DNA of 64,000 bases from Chryseobacterium sp. G0201 (GCF_003815655.1 NZ_CP033917.1:124001-188000); one strand, 5' to 3'; positions 34,487 through 44,077 are shown, numbered from the stretch's first letter. Notes: generated by a model from the letters alone, not told the origin. Numbers and translations are program-made.

Positions 34487-36610
34487 ATGATCTTACTAAG
34501 CATACATAACCTGAGTCTTCCCATAGAAGATCCGGTATTAAAGTTCCTATTGGTTCTTATCATTATTCTTGCAGCTCCACTTTTGCTGAATAAAATTAAA
34601 GTTCCACACTTATTGGGATTAATTATTGCAGGTGCTGTGATCGGACCAAACGGTTTTAACGTCCTTTCAAGAGACAGCAGTATTGTGGTAACCGGGACTA
34701 CCGGACTTCTTTACATCATGTTCCTTGCCGGACTTGAAATTGATATGGGAGATTTTAAGAAAAACAAATGGAAAAGTCTCACTTTCGGAATCTATACTTT
34801 TACTGTGCCTTTTATTTTAGGTTTTATCGGAGCGTATTACCTTTTGCACTTTAATATTCTTACTTCTGTACTTTTCGCGAGTTTGTTTTCTTCACATACT
34901 TTGATAGCCTATCCATTGGTCAGCAAATTGGGAATTGCAAAAAATATGGCCGTGAATATTACCGTTGGCGGAACAATGATCACAGACGTTTTAGCGCTTT
35001 TGGTTCTTGCTGTCGTCGTGGGAATGTCGCAAGGAGATGTCGGAACTGCATTTTGGGTAAAACTATCAGTTTCCTTTATTATTTTTGCCTTAATTGTACT
35101 CTTCATATTCCCTATAATTGGGCGTTGGTTCTTTAAAAAAGTGGATGATAAGATCTCACAATATATTTTTGTGTTGGTGATGATTTATCTGGCGGCGATG
35201 TTAGCAGAATTAGCAGGTGTAGAAGCCATTATCGGAGCATTTTTTGCAGGCTTGGCCTTAAACAGACTAATTCCGCATACCTCTTCATTGATGAACAGGG
35301 TTGAGTTTGTCGGGAACGCGATCTTCATTCCTTTCTTTTTGATCAGTGTAGGAATGTTGATTGATTTTAAAGTATTCTTTGAAAGTTTAGAAACCCTTGA
35401 AGTAGCCGGAATCATGCTTATCGCATCGATCGGAGGAAAATATCTGGCGGCTGTTGCCACTCAAAAAACATTTCGTCTTTCAAAAGATGAAGGAAAACTT
35501 ATCTTTGGGTTAAGTTCGGCTTCTGCTGCTGCAACGTTAGCTTCTGTAATGGTTGGATACAACATTATTATTTCTGAAACTGAAACCGGAGAACCAATAA
35601 GATTATTAAATGAACATGTTTTGAATGGAAGTATTTTGCTGATCCTGATTTCATGCACGATATCATCATTTATTTCGATGGCGAGTGCACAAAAAATTGC
35701 AGAAAGTGACAATGAGGACACCGTTTCGGGAACTAATCATGAAGAAGAAAACATCCTTTTGGCCATTAACCATGAAGAAACCGTGGAAAGAATGGTCAAC
35801 CTCGGAATTTTAGTAAAAGCTCATTCCAATACCGAAGATCTGTTTGCGCTGAATGTCATTAATGAAGATAAAAATGAATCTTCCGTAAAAAATGCAGAAA
35901 AACTATTGCATCAGGCAGTCGATGCTGCCGCTGCCGCTGATGTGAAATTACAGTCTTTAAAACGCTACGACAATGATGTCATCAATGGCGTCAACAACGT
36001 TATCAAAGAACAAAAAATCACCGATCTTATTATCGGACTTAAGGATGAAAAAGGTTTCTCCCCTTCTTTTGTTTACAATCTTTACAACGGTTATCTTCAG
36101 AATGATGATGTGAATGTTTTGGTCTATCATGCTGCACAACCTCTTTCAACCATTAAAAAATATGCGGTAATGATTCCCGAAAATGCTCATAAAGAAGCAG
36201 GATTTTTCCATGCACTTCTCAGAGTCTGGAATATTGCCAGAAACTCCGGTGCGACAGTAGTTTTCTACACTCCCGAGAATATTTTGGAGATTTTACAAAA
36301 GATCATTAAAAAAGCCAATATAGAAGCCGAATTTATCATCATGAACAGTTGGCGTGACGGAGAAAAAACCGCTGCGCAATTAAAAGAAGATGAAGCGCTT
36401 ATCGTTTTTATGGCAAGAAGAGGAATGAAGTCTTATATTCCGCGAATGAGACTGATCCCTGAGCTTCTGAATAAATATTTAAATAATAACAATTATCTTT
36501 TGATTTTCCCGTTCTCAGAATTTGATAAGAATAATCCTGAAATTCGCTCTGTCGGAAATCATGGGGATTTTGTGGAAATTGGGAATGTGATTAAGAAGAT
36601 TTTTAAGTAA
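34487..36610 (+). CDS. Kef-type monovalent cation:proton antiporter (CPA2)
   Basis: A 707-aa protein. Residues 1-400 form about 12 membrane helices with CPA2 motifs: LLLNKIKVPHLLGLIIAGAVIGP, MFLAGLEIDMGDFKK and AELAGVEAIIGAFFAGLALNR. The cytoplasmic C-terminal 300 residues resemble two universal-stress-protein-like domains rather than a TrkA-N domain. It likely exchanges Na+ or K+ for protons. It follows a lipoprotein gene with a 6-bp gap. Confidence 0.9.
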   Translation: MILLSIHNLSLPIEDPVLKFLLVLIIILAAPLLLNKIKVPHLLGLIIAGAVIGPNGFNVLSRDSSIVVTGTTGLLYIMFLAGLEIDMGDFKKNKWKSLTFGIYTFTVPFILGFIGAYYLLHFNILTSVLFASLFSSHTLIAYPLVSKLGIAKNMAVNITVGGTMITDVLALLVLAVVVGMSQGDVGTAFWVKLSVSFIIFALIVLFIFPIIGRWFFKKVDDKISQYIFVLVMIYLAAMLAELAGVEAIIGAFFAGLALNRLIPHTSSLMNRVEFVGNAIFIPFFLISVGMLIDFKVFFESLETLEVAGIMLIASIGGKYLAAVATQKTFRLSKDEGKLIFGLSSASAAATLASVMVGYNIIISETETGEPIRLLNEHVLNGSILLILISCTISSFISMASAQKIAESDNEDTVSGTNHEEENILLAINHEETVERMVNLGILVKAHSNTEDLFALNVINEDKNESSVKNAEKLLHQAVDAAAAADVKLQSLKRYDNDVINGVNNVIKEQKITDLIIGLKDEKGFSPSFVYNLYNGYLQNDDVNVLVYHAAQPLSTIKKYAVMIPENAHKEAGFFHALLRVWNIARNSGATVVFYTPENILEILQKIIKKANIEAEFIIMNSWRDGEKTAAQLKEDEALIVFMARRGMKSYIPRMRLIPELLNKYLNNNNYLLIFPFSEFDKNNPEIRSVGNHGDFVEIGNVIKKIFK

Positions 36611-36642
36611 TTTGAATACAAATATATTAGAACTAATAATCT

Positions 36643-37455
36643 ATGAAACAAACAATCAGTTTATTATTAATTTTTACGTCAGTAATCATTTTTGCTCAGG
36701 AAAAGGTTTATTCCGATAAAGATTTCCAACAAAAACTGGATTCTATCAAAGCTGAAGGGAATTTATTATATTCTCTTGAAAGCGCTTCTTGGAATTCCTC
36801 TGATTTAATACATGAAAATAAAAAAGTTCGTGATATTGCGGGAAATTATCTTACCTACAAAAGTAATGACACTATTAAAACCGTTTTCTTAAATAAAGAT
36901 CAGAATCTTGTAGTTGCTGAATATTCTTTTAAAAATAATTTAAAAAAGGCAGTTAAAGAAAATTTTGAACAAAGAAAATTAAATGATGTAGAAACTAGTC
37001 TTAGGAATGTTCGTGTAAAAGTTATTTCTCAACTCTCTGACCCTAAATATGAGGTAGGAGCGCCAGAAGGCTTTACACTGAATATGATTACCATTCCTTT
37101 CAATGAAGGCTATAAAACCTATCTGATTCCTGGAACATCTCAATCTGGTATCATCCCATTCGGCAATGATTACTTATTCTATTCTGATAAAGAAGGTAAT
37201 ATTTATTCAAGTAAGAGATTCCATTCCAGGCTCATTCCAACAATGGCTGCAATGCCTGGCGGAGGTACTATGACTATGACAACTCATAGTCACTTAAGAA
37301 CCAATCCGTTCATTTCTGCTACTGACATTTGTACTTTTAAACTTTATGCACCATTAACTACGTTAAATGAGTTTTCAGTTTATTCACCCGCATTAGGTGA
37401 ATATATGAAATACAACTACAAAAAAGATGTATTGGAAAAGACTAAAAACCCATAA
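36643..37455 (+). CDS. Exported protein of unknown function
   Basis: A 270-aa protein with a signal peptide (about 1-18, ending IFAQE). The body has no recognised domain. It includes an alternating strand/turn region and the segment MPGGGTMTMTTHSHLRTNPFISATDICTFKLY near the C-terminus, in which Met, Thr and His cluster; metal binding is possible but unproven. It lies 32 bp after the antiporter gene and 6 bp before the next small gene, so all are likely in one transcript. Confidence 0.65.
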   Translation: MKQTISLLLIFTSVIIFAQEKVYSDKDFQQKLDSIKAEGNLLYSLESASWNSSDLIHENKKVRDIAGNYLTYKSNDTIKTVFLNKDQNLVVAEYSFKNNLKKAVKENFEQRKLNDVETSLRNVRVKVISQLSDPKYEVGAPEGFTLNMITIPFNEGYKTYLIPGTSQSGIIPFGNDYLFYSDKEGNIYSSKRFHSRLIPTMAAMPGGGTMTMTTHSHLRTNPFISATDICTFKLYAPLTTLNEFSVYSPALGEYMKYNYKKDVLEKTKNP

Positions 37456-37461
37456 AATTAA

Positions 37462-37821
37462 ATGAAAAAAGCCATAATAATTATTGTTTCAATAATTCTC
37501 GTAATCGTAATTTCATTTACGGTTTATTGGAATTTACCTATTGAAATTACCCGAAAATCTGATGTGAAATTTGGAAATCAATTGGTAGAAAATATAGAAG
37601 CTTATAAAACCAATAACAAAAAACTTCCTGAAAATCAAGACTGGAAAACACTTGAAAAACTAGGCTTCAAAAAAGAAAATTCGGGAATAAAACCGAATTA
37701 TGCAACAGATAATAAAGGTTCCTACGAACTCATATATTTGGATGAATTTGACGGACCATACCTGATGTGGAATTCCCAAGAAAGAAAATGGACGATAGAT
37801 TATCCTAAAATTCATGAATAA
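37462..37821 (+). CDS. Small membrane-anchored protein of unknown function
   Basis: A 119-aa protein with one N-terminal helix (about 4-24, AIIIIVSIILVIVISFTVYW) and a small polar domain (ENQDWKTLEKLGF, then YELIYLDEFDGPYLMWNSQERKW). It is the last gene of the run that begins with the lipoprotein or antiporter gene and stops at a terminator. The family is not recognised. Confidence 0.65.
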   Translation: MKKAIIIIVSIILVIVISFTVYWNLPIEITRKSDVKFGNQLVENIEAYKTNNKKLPENQDWKTLEKLGFKKENSGIKPNYATDNKGSYELIYLDEFDGPYLMWNSQERKWTIDYPKIHE

Positions 37822-37822
37822 A

Positions 37823-37848
37823 AAAAGACTGCTTTTCGGCAGTCTTTT
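37823..37848. terminator. Terminator between the small membrane gene and purK
   Basis: AAAAGACTGC / GCAGTCTTTT, a perfect 10-bp stem between convergent genes; it works in both directions. Confidence 0.85.
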
Positions 37849-37866
37849 CATTTATAGTTAAGCTAT

Positions 37867-38976
37867 TTAAGCAATCACTCTCACCATTTCTTTCACTTTC
37901 ACCAACTTCTCCATCAGCTCTTCTTTCGAGTCTGCCAATACATTGATGTGTCCCATTTTTCTTCCGGGTTTGGTTTCGGTTTTTCCGTAAAGGTGAACGT
38001 AGGTTTTTGGCATTTTCAAGACATCATCCATCCCTTCGTAAATTACTTTTCCGGAAAATCCTTCTGCTCCAACCAAGTTCAACATTCCGCTGTATGTTAG
38101 AGAATCGGTATCTGCTAAAGGTAAGTTTTTTACCACGCGATACATTTGCTCGAACTGTGAATTCGCATTTCCCTCCTGACTTTGGTGTCCTGAATTATGC
38201 AATCTCGGAGCCGTTTCATTCACCCAAATTTTTCCTTCCTGATCTAAAAATAATTCGATCGCGAAAAGTCCTGGAGAATTGACAACCTCTAAAAATTTCT
38301 CTGTAATAGAATCAATTTGCTTTTGAATATCCTCACTTAAGAAAACCGGACAGATGTTGAAATCTAATAAATTCAATTTCGGATCTGCAACCATTTCTGT
38401 TACAGGAAAAGTCTTTGTTTCTCCGTTTTCATTTCTGGCAACAATCACAGAAAGTTCTTTATCGATATCAACCAGTTTTTCAAGGACAGAATCCTGCGTC
38501 CATAAATTTCTCAAATCTTCAGCAGTACGGATGATCTGTACACCTTTTCCATCATAACCACCCGTATTAAGCTTCTGTACGAAAGGAAAAGATATTTTGA
38601 TCTCATCAGAACTTCCATCCATTATTTCAAATTCAGGGCTTGGGATGTTATGAGCTTGATAAAATTCCTTTTGAAGAATCTTTTGTTGAATAGTTTTAAT
38701 AATTTTAGAATTCGGAACTACTTTTATTCCTTGGTTTTCAAGCTCGGCTAAAGCGTCAGCATTTACGTGCTCGATTTCGATCGTTACAACATCTTTGTCT
38801 TTACCGAAATTCAAAACCGTTTCAAAGTCATTGAAATTTCCCTGCGTAAAGTATGAGATATTGTGACAAGGAGCATCAGAAGCGGGATCCAGCGTATAAA
38901 ACTGATCATCATATTTCAATGCTTCCTGAATCAACATTCTTCCTAATTGTCCACCACCTAAAATTCCTATTTTCAT
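37867..38976 (-). CDS. purK: N5-carboxyaminoimidazole ribonucleotide synthase
   Basis: A 369-aa ATP-grasp enzyme that makes N5-CAIR from AIR, bicarbonate and ATP, the step before PurE. It has the N-terminal motif GILGGGQLGRMLIQEA, the ATP-grasp part FPFVQKLNTGGYDGKGVQII, and the catalytic WVNETAPRLHNSGHQS near 250. It is single-copy and monocistronic, away from purE. Confidence 0.96.
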   Translation of the reverse strand: MKIGILGGGQLGRMLIQEALKYDDQFYTLDPASDAPCHNISYFTQGNFNDFETVLNFGKDKDVVTIEIEHVNADALAELENQGIKVVPNSKIIKTIQQKILQKEFYQAHNIPSPEFEIMDGSSDEIKISFPFVQKLNTGGYDGKGVQIIRTAEDLRNLWTQDSVLEKLVDIDKELSVIVARNENGETKTFPVTEMVADPKLNLLDFNICPVFLSEDIQKQIDSITEKFLEVVNSPGLFAIELFLDQEGKIWVNETAPRLHNSGHQSQEGNANSQFEQMYRVVKNLPLADTDSLTYSGMLNLVGAEGFSGKVIYEGMDDVLKMPKTYVHLYGKTETKPGRKMGHINVLADSKEELMEKLVKVKEMVRVIA

Positions 38977-39027
38977 TCTTTCTTTTTATTTTTTTCTATT
39001 AGATTTAATTTAAAGCTAATTTTATTT

Positions 39028-39576
39028 TTAAACTTTATCGATTTTCAGATATCCCAATCCGATTTCATTTTCCTGATTCTCGACATCAGATTTAGTTAAA
39101 ACAATCGAATATTTTTCTTTCATTTTTTCCGGGAGAATATCATTTACATTAAAAATATCGTCAATATCTACTCCATGCTTATCATCGACATGACTTACCG
39201 CGCCTTCAAAACCCATCGTTTTATAAAACTCTGTGTTTTTTGCTCTTTTGATGATCTCCCCCATTGATTTCCCTACCATTAAATGTTGTTCGTGAAATTC
39301 CTCAAAATGACCTCTTTTATATCCACCTAAATTCAGGAAATATAATTGCTCTTCTGAAATAGCATCGGTTTTTTCAACAATTTTCACTTCATATCCGTCT
39401 GCAAACTGTACTTTTTGATGACAGTCAAGGTGAATTTTACCGTCTGCTTCCTTCCAAAAGTCCTTCATATCCGGAACGAGATCTTTTAGATTTTCTGCTA
39501 TTCCGAAAAATACGTCATGCTGCTCAATATTTCTACCTTTGGGAGTTGCTCCCAGAATCACATAAAATAAATTCAT
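39028..39576 (-). CDS. DUF1543 domain-containing protein
   Basis: A 182-aa protein with the DUF1543 opening LFYVILGATPKGRNIEQHDVFFGIAENLKDLVP and a second similar half (LYFLNLGGYKRGHFEEFHEQHLMVG), so the domain seems to occur twice in tandem. The function is unknown. The -7 box TAATTTTG (39594-39601) lies 18 nt before the ATG. Confidence 0.82.
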   Translation of the reverse strand: MNLFYVILGATPKGRNIEQHDVFFGIAENLKDLVPDMKDFWKEADGKIHLDCHQKVQFADGYEVKIVEKTDAISEEQLYFLNLGGYKRGHFEEFHEQHLMVGKSMGEIIKRAKNTEFYKTMGFEGAVSHVDDKHGVDIDDIFNVNDILPEKMKEKYSIVLTKSDVENQENEIGLGYLKIDKV

Positions 39577-39625
39577 TTCTCTCTACGTTTTTGCAAAATT
39601 ACATTAAAATAATCTTTTTTAAAAG

Positions 39626-39657
39626 TTTGTCAGACAACGCCAATAGTTTTATATTTG
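39626..39657 (+). promoter_or_regulatory. Promoter of tauE-like gene, leaderless geometry
   Basis: TTTG (39626-39629), 20-bp spacer, TATATTTG (39650-39657), then only four nucleotides before the ATG at 39662. Both promoter boxes match, so the transcript probably starts at or next to the start codon. Confidence 0.7.
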
Positions 39658-39661
39658 TAGC

Positions 39662-40492
39662 ATGTCAGAAATCATTATTCTCTTTCTTGGAGCCATCTCG
39701 GCAGGGCTTTTGGGTTCGCTTACTGGTTTAGGAGGAGGAGTTATCATCATCCCTTTATTGACGCTGGGTTTCGGCGTTCCTATGCATTATGCTATCGGCG
39801 CTTCATTAATTTCTGTGATAGGAACTTCTTCGGGAGCAGCCGTTGCTTTCGTTAAAGAAGGCTTTACCAATATGAGAATCGGTATGTTTTTAGAGATTGG
39901 AACAACTGCAGGAGCAATTATTGGAGCTTTGGTTTCAGGGATGTTGAATCCGAATACGCTTGGGATCATTTTCGCAAGTATCCTTATTCTGACTGTTATT
40001 TTAAATCTTAAAGGAAAGCCCGATCATCAGGAACCTGTAATAAAAGGAAGTTTAGAAGAAAAACTGAAATTATACGGAACATTTCCTGACAAAGGCATTT
40101 TGAAAAGTTATTCTGCAAGAAATACAGTACCAGGATTTTTAATGATGATGTTTGCAGGAGCAATGTCCGGATTATTGGGAATCGGTTCCGGAGCATTGAA
40201 GGTTTTGGCAATGGATAATATGATGAGACTACCATTTAAGGTTTCTACTACAACCAGTAATTTTATGATCGGTGTAACCGCAGTTGCGAGTGCCATGATC
40301 TACTTCCAGAGAGGTGAAATTATTCCTGTTATTGCAGCTCCCGTTTTGGTTGGTGTTGTAGTTGGAAGTTTCATCGGTTCAAAAACGTTAATGGTTTCTA
40401 AGACAAAAAAACTGAAAACGTTCTTCGCCATTGTGATCACTATTTTGTCGATTTACATGATGTATAACGGTATCAATAAAAGTTTCAGATAA
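39662..40492 (+). CDS. TauE/SafE-family sulfite or anion exporter
   Basis: A 276-aa protein with about eight membrane helices in two repeats. The family marks are AGLLGSLTGLGGGVIIIPLLTLGFG near the N-terminus and the mirrored GAMSGLLGIGSGALKVLAMD. Members export sulfite, sulfoacetate or related anions; the substrate here is unknown. It overlaps the DUF1634 gene by one base (TAATG), a pair common in Bacteroidota. Confidence 0.9.
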   Translation: MSEIIILFLGAISAGLLGSLTGLGGGVIIIPLLTLGFGVPMHYAIGASLISVIGTSSGAAVAFVKEGFTNMRIGMFLEIGTTAGAIIGALVSGMLNPNTLGIIFASILILTVILNLKGKPDHQEPVIKGSLEEKLKLYGTFPDKGILKSYSARNTVPGFLMMMFAGAMSGLLGIGSGALKVLAMDNMMRLPFKVSTTTSNFMIGVTAVASAMIYFQRGEIIPVIAAPVLVGVVVGSFIGSKTLMVSKTKKLKTFFAIVITILSIYMMYNGINKSFR

Positions 40493-40875
40493 TGAGAAAG
40501 AATTTCACAGATGTAGATTTAAACCGTTCCGTTGGAAATCTTTTGAGGCTGGGGGTTCTTTTATCGGTAGCCACATCGTTAATTGGTTTTATTAAACTTT
40601 TTTTCGAAGGCTTTGAAATGCCTAAAAAATACACCAGCTTAGATATCGGATCTTCATCTGAAAAGGTCTGGGGACAGTTCTGGCATTCTCTGTGTGCAGG
40701 AGAAGGAATGGCCATTATCCAACTAGGAATTCTTGTACTAATTATCACTCCTTTAATGAGAATCGTTTTTGCTTTGATAGGTTATCTTAAAGAAAAAGAC
40801 TACGTTTATGTAGTCATTTCTTCGATTGTTTTAGCAATTATGGCGATAAGTTTCTTTACGGGGTACGCTCATTAA
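40492..40875 (+). CDS. DUF1634 membrane protein, TauE partner
   Basis: A 127-aa protein with three predicted helices (about 15-37, 73-100 and 102-122). The pattern GNLLRLGVLLSVATSLIGFI and LVLIITPLMRIVFALIGYLKEKDY matches DUF1634, which nearly always follows a TauE/SafE gene. It is probably an accessory subunit. Translation is coupled through the TAATG overlap. Confidence 0.85.
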   Translation: MRKNFTDVDLNRSVGNLLRLGVLLSVATSLIGFIKLFFEGFEMPKKYTSLDIGSSSEKVWGQFWHSLCAGEGMAIIQLGILVLIITPLMRIVFALIGYLKEKDYVYVVISSIVLAIMAISFFTGYAH

Positions 40876-40878
40876 TTT

Positions 40879-41256
40879 TTATATTTCATAAAACTCTAAT
40901 GGTAATTTATCAGGATCTTGGGTAAAGAAAAACTCTTTTCCGGTGAATTCATCTATTCTTATGTCTTCACAGTTTAAACCTTTATTAATTAATTCCTGTC
41001 GTTTTTCATTGACATTTTCTACCGAAAAAGCTAAATGTCTTAAACCACATGATTCCGGTCGAGACGGTCTTTCTGGCGGGTTGGGAAATGAAAACAATTC
41101 GATGACATAATGCTCTCCGATAGCCAAATCTAATTTATAAGATTGTCTTTCTTCGCGATATACTTCACGAATGATATTTAATCCCATCACTTCTGTGTAG
41201 AATTTTTTGGAAACTTCGTAATCTGAACAGATGATTGCGATATGATGTATTTTCAT
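40879..41256 (-). CDS. VOC (glyoxalase-fold) family protein, YaeR/GloA2-like
   Basis: A 125-aa single VOC domain. The paired metal-site pattern is visible: H4-H5 (KIHHIAI), E54 in HYVIELFSFPNPP, H74 in GLRHLAFSVEN and E121 in LPLEFYEI. PERPSRPESCGLRHLAF is typical of the YaeR (SMU1112c) group, whose substrate is unknown. It is convergent with DUF1634 (3-bp gap) and lies downstream of an NTF2-like gene with an 8-bp gap. Confidence 0.88.
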   Translation of the reverse strand: MKIHHIAIICSDYEVSKKFYTEVMGLNIIREVYREERQSYKLDLAIGEHYVIELFSFPNPPERPSRPESCGLRHLAFSVENVNEKRQELINKGLNCEDIRIDEFTGKEFFFTQDPDKLPLEFYEI

Positions 41257-41264
41257 TTTTAAAT

Positions 41265-41711
41265 TTATTTCGAATTTTCGCAGTTTTCCTTTCTTCTGGT
41301 ATCAATTAAATATTGAATTTTCCAGACATTATTTTGCTTTACCAATTGAAAACTATTCGCTCCACAATGTAAGAATTTTCCTTTATAATAAAACTGATAC
41401 GGTGTAAAAACACTCGCCAGATTTCCATCAATATGAATAGATTCGATGGTTATTCTTTCATCAAGATCATCTTTTGAAGCTTTGGAAATTGAAGAAATAA
41501 AATCAGTGATATTCTCCGTTTTTACCGTTCCGTCTTTTGCAATGGACTGAAGAATGGCCGTTTCCCAAAAAGCTGATTTTAACGACTCCTGATCTGCATT
41601 TTTCATACCAAGAAATAAATTTCGGATCGGTTTTTCAACATCCTGATTCGGATTATTTTGAGAGAAACAGAAACTGCTTAAAAATAAAGTGACAGCAAGT
41701 ATTTTGTTCAT
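41265..41711 (-). CDS. Exported NTF2-like (SnoaL-type) protein
   Basis: About 148 aa from the ATG at 41709-41711 (MNKILAVTLFLSSFCFSQ), which gives a clean signal peptide; the eight residues upstream in frame are not part of it. The mature part is an NTF2-like cone: a helix at the start (VEKPIRNLFLGMKNADQESLKSAF), a central sheet and QFYYKGKFLHCGANSFQLVKQNNVWKIQYL. Such domains bind small ligands or catalyse simple reactions. It is first in a two-gene operon with the VOC gene. Confidence 0.78.
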   Translation of the reverse strand: MNKILAVTLFLSSFCFSQNNPNQDVEKPIRNLFLGMKNADQESLKSAFWETAILQSIAKDGTVKTENITDFISSISKASKDDLDERITIESIHIDGNLASVFTPYQFYYKGKFLHCGANSFQLVKQNNVWKIQYLIDTRRKENCENSK

Positions 41712-41816
41712 TTTATTTTGATTTAATCTAATCAATAAAAATAGGAAAAATAAAATATAAACTTAACATTAATTTAAAAAGTAAAATCTTACTTTTATCA
41801 CTTTATTTCAAGAAAT

Positions 41817-42902
41817 ATGTGGAATGCTTATCTTATTCTGGTTGCGCTGTTGCTCCTTTTAACGCTATTGCCTAAAATTCAAAATTCACATTGGATATTT
41901 AGGGTGCCCGAATTTGGTAAAATCCAGATCACATATTTTATTGTCATTACATTTATTTTGGGGTTTTTGGTAGATTCTCATTCAGAGTATTTTTGGTATT
42001 TTCAAGGGCTTTTAGGATTAATGTTTGTTCATCATGGTGTTATTTTGATCAAGTATACTTCGCTTTATCCGATAAAGAAACCTTCGAGACAGCAGAAATC
42101 ATCTCAAAAAGTACATTTTATTTCAGCGAATGTGTATCAATTCAATACAGAATACAGCAGATTTATCAAATTAATAGAAAAATACAATCCTGAAATCTTT
42201 CTGACAATGGAAAGTAATGGAGATTGGGAAAAAGCAATGCAGCCTTTGGAAAAGGATTATCCGTATCAGCATAAAGTAACACTGGAAAATACCTATGGGA
42301 TGCATTTTTATTCCAAAATTGAAATAAAGGACGCAAAAACCCATTATTTTGTGGCTGATGATATTCCGAGTATTGAAGTTCACTTAACTACTAAAGACGG
42401 ATTTTCATTTGTCTTTTTTGGTGTTCATCCGCCTCCACCAAGTCCTACCGAAGAGGAAACTTCAAAAGAAAGAGACGGCGACCTGCTGAGTACTGCAAAA
42501 CGTGTAACAAAAATTGATAAGCCTATAATTGTTGTGGGAGATTTTAATAATGTTGCATGGTCAAAATCGTCTATTCTGTTTAGAAAAACAAGCCATTTGA
42601 TTGATCCAAGGATTGGTCGTGCTTTTGTTTCAACTTTTCATGCAAAATACCGTATGCTGAGATTTCCGATTGACCTGATGTTTCATAGTGAAGATATTTT
42701 TATTGAAAAACTTACCACTTTGGAGAATTTTGGTTCTGACCATCTTCCGGTTTACTGCGAATTTTTTATAGATCATCATAACGATGAGCAGGAAGAAAGA
42801 GTTGAGGAGGCAACTACTGAGGAGAAAATCCAAGCTGAAGAAATGATTCAGGAAGGAAAAGAAGAGGATGGAGAACGTGATGCGGTTGTGACTGAGGATT
42901 GA
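41817..42902 (+). CDS. Membrane-anchored endonuclease/exonuclease/phosphatase-family protein
   Basis: A 361-aa protein. Three N-terminal helices (about 1-80) are followed by an EEP domain: SANVYQFNTEYSRFIKLIEKYNPEIF, FFGVHPPPPSP, VVGDFNNVAWS (metal site) and the C-terminal FGSDHLPVYCEF (catalytic Asp-His). The last about 38 residues are an acidic Glu-rich tail. The substrate may be nucleic acid, phosphoinositide-like lipid or a phosphodiester; it cannot be decided. Confidence 0.87.
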   Translation: MWNAYLILVALLLLLTLLPKIQNSHWIFRVPEFGKIQITYFIVITFILGFLVDSHSEYFWYFQGLLGLMFVHHGVILIKYTSLYPIKKPSRQQKSSQKVHFISANVYQFNTEYSRFIKLIEKYNPEIFLTMESNGDWEKAMQPLEKDYPYQHKVTLENTYGMHFYSKIEIKDAKTHYFVADDIPSIEVHLTTKDGFSFVFFGVHPPPPSPTEEETSKERDGDLLSTAKRVTKIDKPIIVVGDFNNVAWSKSSILFRKTSHLIDPRIGRAFVSTFHAKYRMLRFPIDLMFHSEDIFIEKLTTLENFGSDHLPVYCEFFIDHHNDEQEERVEEATTEEKIQAEEMIQEGKEEDGERDAVVTED

Positions 42903-42948
42903 TTTAAATATGTTTTGACTAAAGTCAATTCATTTCTATACAACAAAA

Positions 42949-42974
42949 ACGGGCTAAAGCCCGTTACTATTGAT
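42949..42974. repeat. REP-like repeat, copy 2
   Basis: ACGGGCTAAAGCCCGTTACTATTGAT. It sits between the convergent EEP and mvaD genes. Confidence 0.75.
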
Positions 42975-42998
42975 ATATTTAATATATTTTTATCTTGA

Positions 42999-44054
42999 TT
43001 AAAACTTCATGACATCCTTCACTACTCCATTGTTTTGGGTGTGTTGTAATAATTCAGATTCAATAAAATATTTAATTTTTTCTTCTGAACCATCATTCGG
43101 GAATAAAAGATGAACGTTTGCACCTGCATCCAATGTAAAGAATAAAGGTAAATTAGTTTCTCTTCTGAAATCCCAGATCTTGTTGATTACTTCCAATGTT
43201 CCGACCTTCATTAAAATAAAAGCAGGATCGCTCATCATCATCATTGCGTGAAGCGTAAGAGCTTCGTGCTCAACTAATTTGATAAAGCTTTGCAAGTCAC
43301 CCGTTTTTAAGATCTCAATCATCGGAATAAAATTTTCTCTTGCTTCCTGAAATCTTCTTTCTGCATACGGATTTGTATTCATCAAACCGTGTCCAACCGT
43401 CGAGGAAACCGTTTTCTGGCCTTCATGAATCAGCAGAACCCAGTCATTAAAATCCTTGAAAATCTCATGAATTTCATCATCCGAATATTGTACAGCATAT
43501 AGATCTGAACTACCTCTAACCTGAGATTGTCCCCAAACAACCAATCCGTTGTAAAGACTTCTGCAAGCGCTTCCGCTCCCTAATCTAGCCAAAAATGACG
43601 CTTTTTTTAATGATTCTTCATCCGAAGTTTTCTCTGAAAAAACTTCATCCAATTTCATTAAACACTTTGCAATTGCTCCAAATCCTGAAGCTGAACTTGC
43701 AATTCCTGAACTGTGTGGGAATGTATTTTCTGTTCTGATGATATATTTACCTTCCAAGATCCAAGGCAAATACTGTTCGATATTTTTAAAGTATTTTTCA
43801 ATTTTTTCAGCAAATTTTACTTCTTCATTTCCTGCTAAAAAAGTTTGTACAGAAAATGGTTCTCCAGCTAAAAATTCTACTGTAGTATTGGTTTTACAAT
43901 GATTTAAAGTATAACTGATACTCGGATTTGCAGGAATCTGATTGTCATATTTCCCCCAATATTTTATTAAGGCAATATTTGATGGACAGCTTTCTGAAAC
44001 TGTTTGCGAGCTTATCGTAAAGTCTTCTTTTCCTAAAAATTCTTGTGTTGTCAT
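42999..44054 (-). CDS. mvaD: Diphosphomevalonate decarboxylase
   Basis: A 351-aa GHMP-family enzyme, the last step of the mevalonate route to isopentenyl diphosphate. NIALIKYWGKYD (26-37) carries the conserved active-site Lys. The phosphate-binding loop SSGIASSASGFGAIAKC is about 114-130, with ARLGSGSACRSLYNGLVVW after it. The presence of the mevalonate pathway fits Flavobacteriia. Confidence 0.95.
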   Translation of the reverse strand: MTTQEFLGKEDFTISSQTVSESCPSNIALIKYWGKYDNQIPANPSISYTLNHCKTNTTVEFLAGEPFSVQTFLAGNEEVKFAEKIEKYFKNIEQYLPWILEGKYIIRTENTFPHSSGIASSASGFGAIAKCLMKLDEVFSEKTSDEESLKKASFLARLGSGSACRSLYNGLVVWGQSQVRGSSDLYAVQYSDDEIHEIFKDFNDWVLLIHEGQKTVSSTVGHGLMNTNPYAERRFQEARENFIPMIEILKTGDLQSFIKLVEHEALTLHAMMMMSDPAFILMKVGTLEVINKIWDFRRETNLPLFFTLDAGANVHLLFPNDGSEEKIKYFIESELLQHTQNNGVVKDVMKF

Positions 44055-44077
44055 AATTTAATTTAAAATATTCTCTT

